A stretch of 64,000 nt of DNA from an uncultured bacterium. GTDB taxonomy: Bacteria; Gemmatimonadota; Gemmatimonadetes; Longimicrobiales; RSA9. Numbering within the stretch: position 1 is the first letter of the stretch; every line of letters begins with the position of its first letter. A program made the position numbers and the translations under genes. This document shows, piece by piece, positions 63,080 through 64,000 of the stretch. Under the pieces are notes generated by a model. It searched no databases, had not been told where the DNA came from, and saw nothing but the letters and a program-made list of their open reading frames with translations. The stretch lies in the NCBI GenBank assembly GCA_937889645.1, contig CALBZE010000122.1, positions 1 to 64,000 on the forward strand, in the 5' to 3' direction.

Positions 63080-64000
63080 TCAGCGCCGCTCCGCCTCGAG
63101 GCCGGCCTCGAGCGCCTTCGCGATGCGCGCGCGGCTCTCCATGAGGTGCGCGCGGGTGTAATCGTCGAGCGACTGCGCGCCGATCCGCGCGGCGATGCGA
63201 CGGTCCAGGTCCTCGAGCCGCATGCGCGCGACCGCACGCGCGTCCGCCGGCATGCGCGACGGCGGCGTGACCACGATCTCGGTCAGGCGATCCAGGTATG
63301 CGCGCTGGAGGTCGCGGCGGTTCGCCGGAATCCGACGCGCACCGCCGGTCCAGACCTCGCTCCAGATCGAGCGGGTCAGCCCTTCCATCAGCTCGGGGAT
63401 CGTCAGCACCTCGTTCGCGCCGAACTTCAGCTCGGCGTCACGGATCCGCGCGAAGACCAGCGGATTCATGAGCTGCGACAGGAGCGACGTCTGCAGGCTC
63501 AGCACCTGCTCGAGGAGCGGGAAGTCGATCCGCCCGCCCCACGTGTTGGACTCGCCCCAGTGGCTCCAGCGGTTGGCACCGAAGCTGGCGACGACCTCGC
63601 GGGGGAGCGCGAAGGCGCCCTCGTCGAAGGCGTACGTGCGCAGGAACTCGAGGGCCTCGCGCTGCTTCGCCTTCGGCACGTTGACGAACGGCGGCCGGCC
63701 ATCCGGGTCGCCGACGTGGTCGCGGTACTGGTACTGCCCGCCGATGTACTTGACCGCGGTCGCGAGCGCGCGCGCGTACTCGGTGAGGAGCGTGCGGTAC
63801 GCGTCCGTCAGCTCGGCGTAGCGGGCGTTGTCCGTCAGGACGTGCGACGGGAGCGTCGGCCAGAGCGAGGCGATCAGCTCGGCGCGGCGCTTCCCCCAGC
63901 CGAGCGGGTCGGCGCCGAGGTCGTAGACGTTGACCGTCGGGTCGAGCGCGCCGGCGCCGCGGGCATCCTCGTCCGTCCCGTAGGCGTGGCCGGGCTTGGC
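63080..64000 (-). CDS. zinc-dependent metalloprotease, C-terminal part (DUF4953/DUF5117-like), runs off the window
   Basis: The frame is open from base 64000 to the stop at 63080, 306 codons of a longer protein whose N-terminus lies outside. The visible part begins GHAYGTDEDARGAGALDP, continues with NVYDLGADPLGW and YIGGQYQYRDHVGD, and ends in a helical domain. These segments match the C-terminal region of large secreted met-zincin proteases that carry DUF5117 and DUF4953; the HExxH motif itself is beyond the window. A GTG at 63679 would be an internal, not a true, start. Confidence 0.75.
   Translation of the reverse strand, partial: AKPGHAYGTDEDARGAGALDPTVNVYDLGADPLGWGKRRAELIASLWPTLPSHVLTDNARYAELTDAYRTLLTEYARALATAVKYIGGQYQYRDHVGDPDGRPPFVNVPKAKQREALEFLRTYAFDEGAFALPREVVASFGANRWSHWGESNTWGGRIDFPLLEQVLSLQTSLLSQLMNPLVFARIRDAELKFGANEVLTIPELMEGLTRSIWSEVWTGGARRIPANRRDLQRAYLDRLTEIVVTPPSRMPADARAVARMRLEDLDRRIAARIGAQSLDDYTRAHLMESRARIAKALEAGLEAERR

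Overview
The window is a high-GC chromosomal stretch with no rRNA, tRNA or CRISPR array that I can recognise. The gene content is that of a Gram-negative heterotroph: SusC/SusD pair, TonB receptor, many lipobox-type lipoproteins, secreted S1, S10, M1 and zincin peptidases, FeoAB, FtsH. Together with the lipoprotein styles (ZU5-like, plug-only, BsuPI-like) this suggests Gemmatimonadota or a close relative. That assignment is inference from gene content, not from a marker gene.

Layout. 1-300: array of short GC-rich hairpins, several with GNA triloops. 297-962: queE. 1070-8000: a less GC-rich island with a three-gene peptide-export operon on the minus strand (HlyD adaptor, C39 peptidase-ABC transporter, second ABC transporter) and, upstream on the plus strand, two tandem 17-codon genes encoding near-identical peptides behind strong ribosome binding sites. 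These are the best candidates for the exported substrate. 8.2-17.8 kb: lipoproteins, a TPR protein, an HExxH lipoprotein, HNH, Nudix, YbdK-type ligase, an E1-alpha dehydrogenase subunit without its beta partner, HIT and V4R-like proteins. 17.8-23.6 kb: DHH phosphoesterase, FtsH, FeoB and FeoA. 23.7-33 kb: methyltransferase, CAP protein, FAD dehydrogenase, Fe-type TonB receptor divergent from a PepSY membrane protein, and a GMC oxidoreductase with a gluconate-2-dehydrogenase-type small subunit. Three near-identical Fur-type palindromes link feoAB, the TonB receptor and the PepSY gene into one iron regulon.

33.4-35.4 kb: a solitary DUF262/HNH protein (defence-like) with its own promoter. 35.5-40.2 kb: B3/4-domain protein, M1 peptidase, a noncoding stretch with three 61-bp tandem repeat units, DinB-like protein and methyltransferase. 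40.2-49.2 kb: four-EF-hand protein, an overlapping zinc dehydrogenase and alpha-oxoamine synthase pair, a plug-only lipoprotein and the SusD/SusC operon. 49.6-54 kb: trpE, a secreted peroxiredoxin whose catalytic cysteine position is an in-frame TGA followed by a SECIS-like hairpin (probable selenoprotein), and a streptogrisin-like lipoprotein protease. 54.4-64 kb: VOC protein, S10 carboxypeptidase, small lipoproteins, a second streptogrisin-like protease flanked by two BsuPI-type inhibitor-like lipoproteins, an amidohydrolase, and the C-terminal end of a zinc metalloprotease running off the window.

The two observations most worth following are the tandem minipeptides with their dedicated C39 exporter, and the TGA-containing peroxiredoxin.
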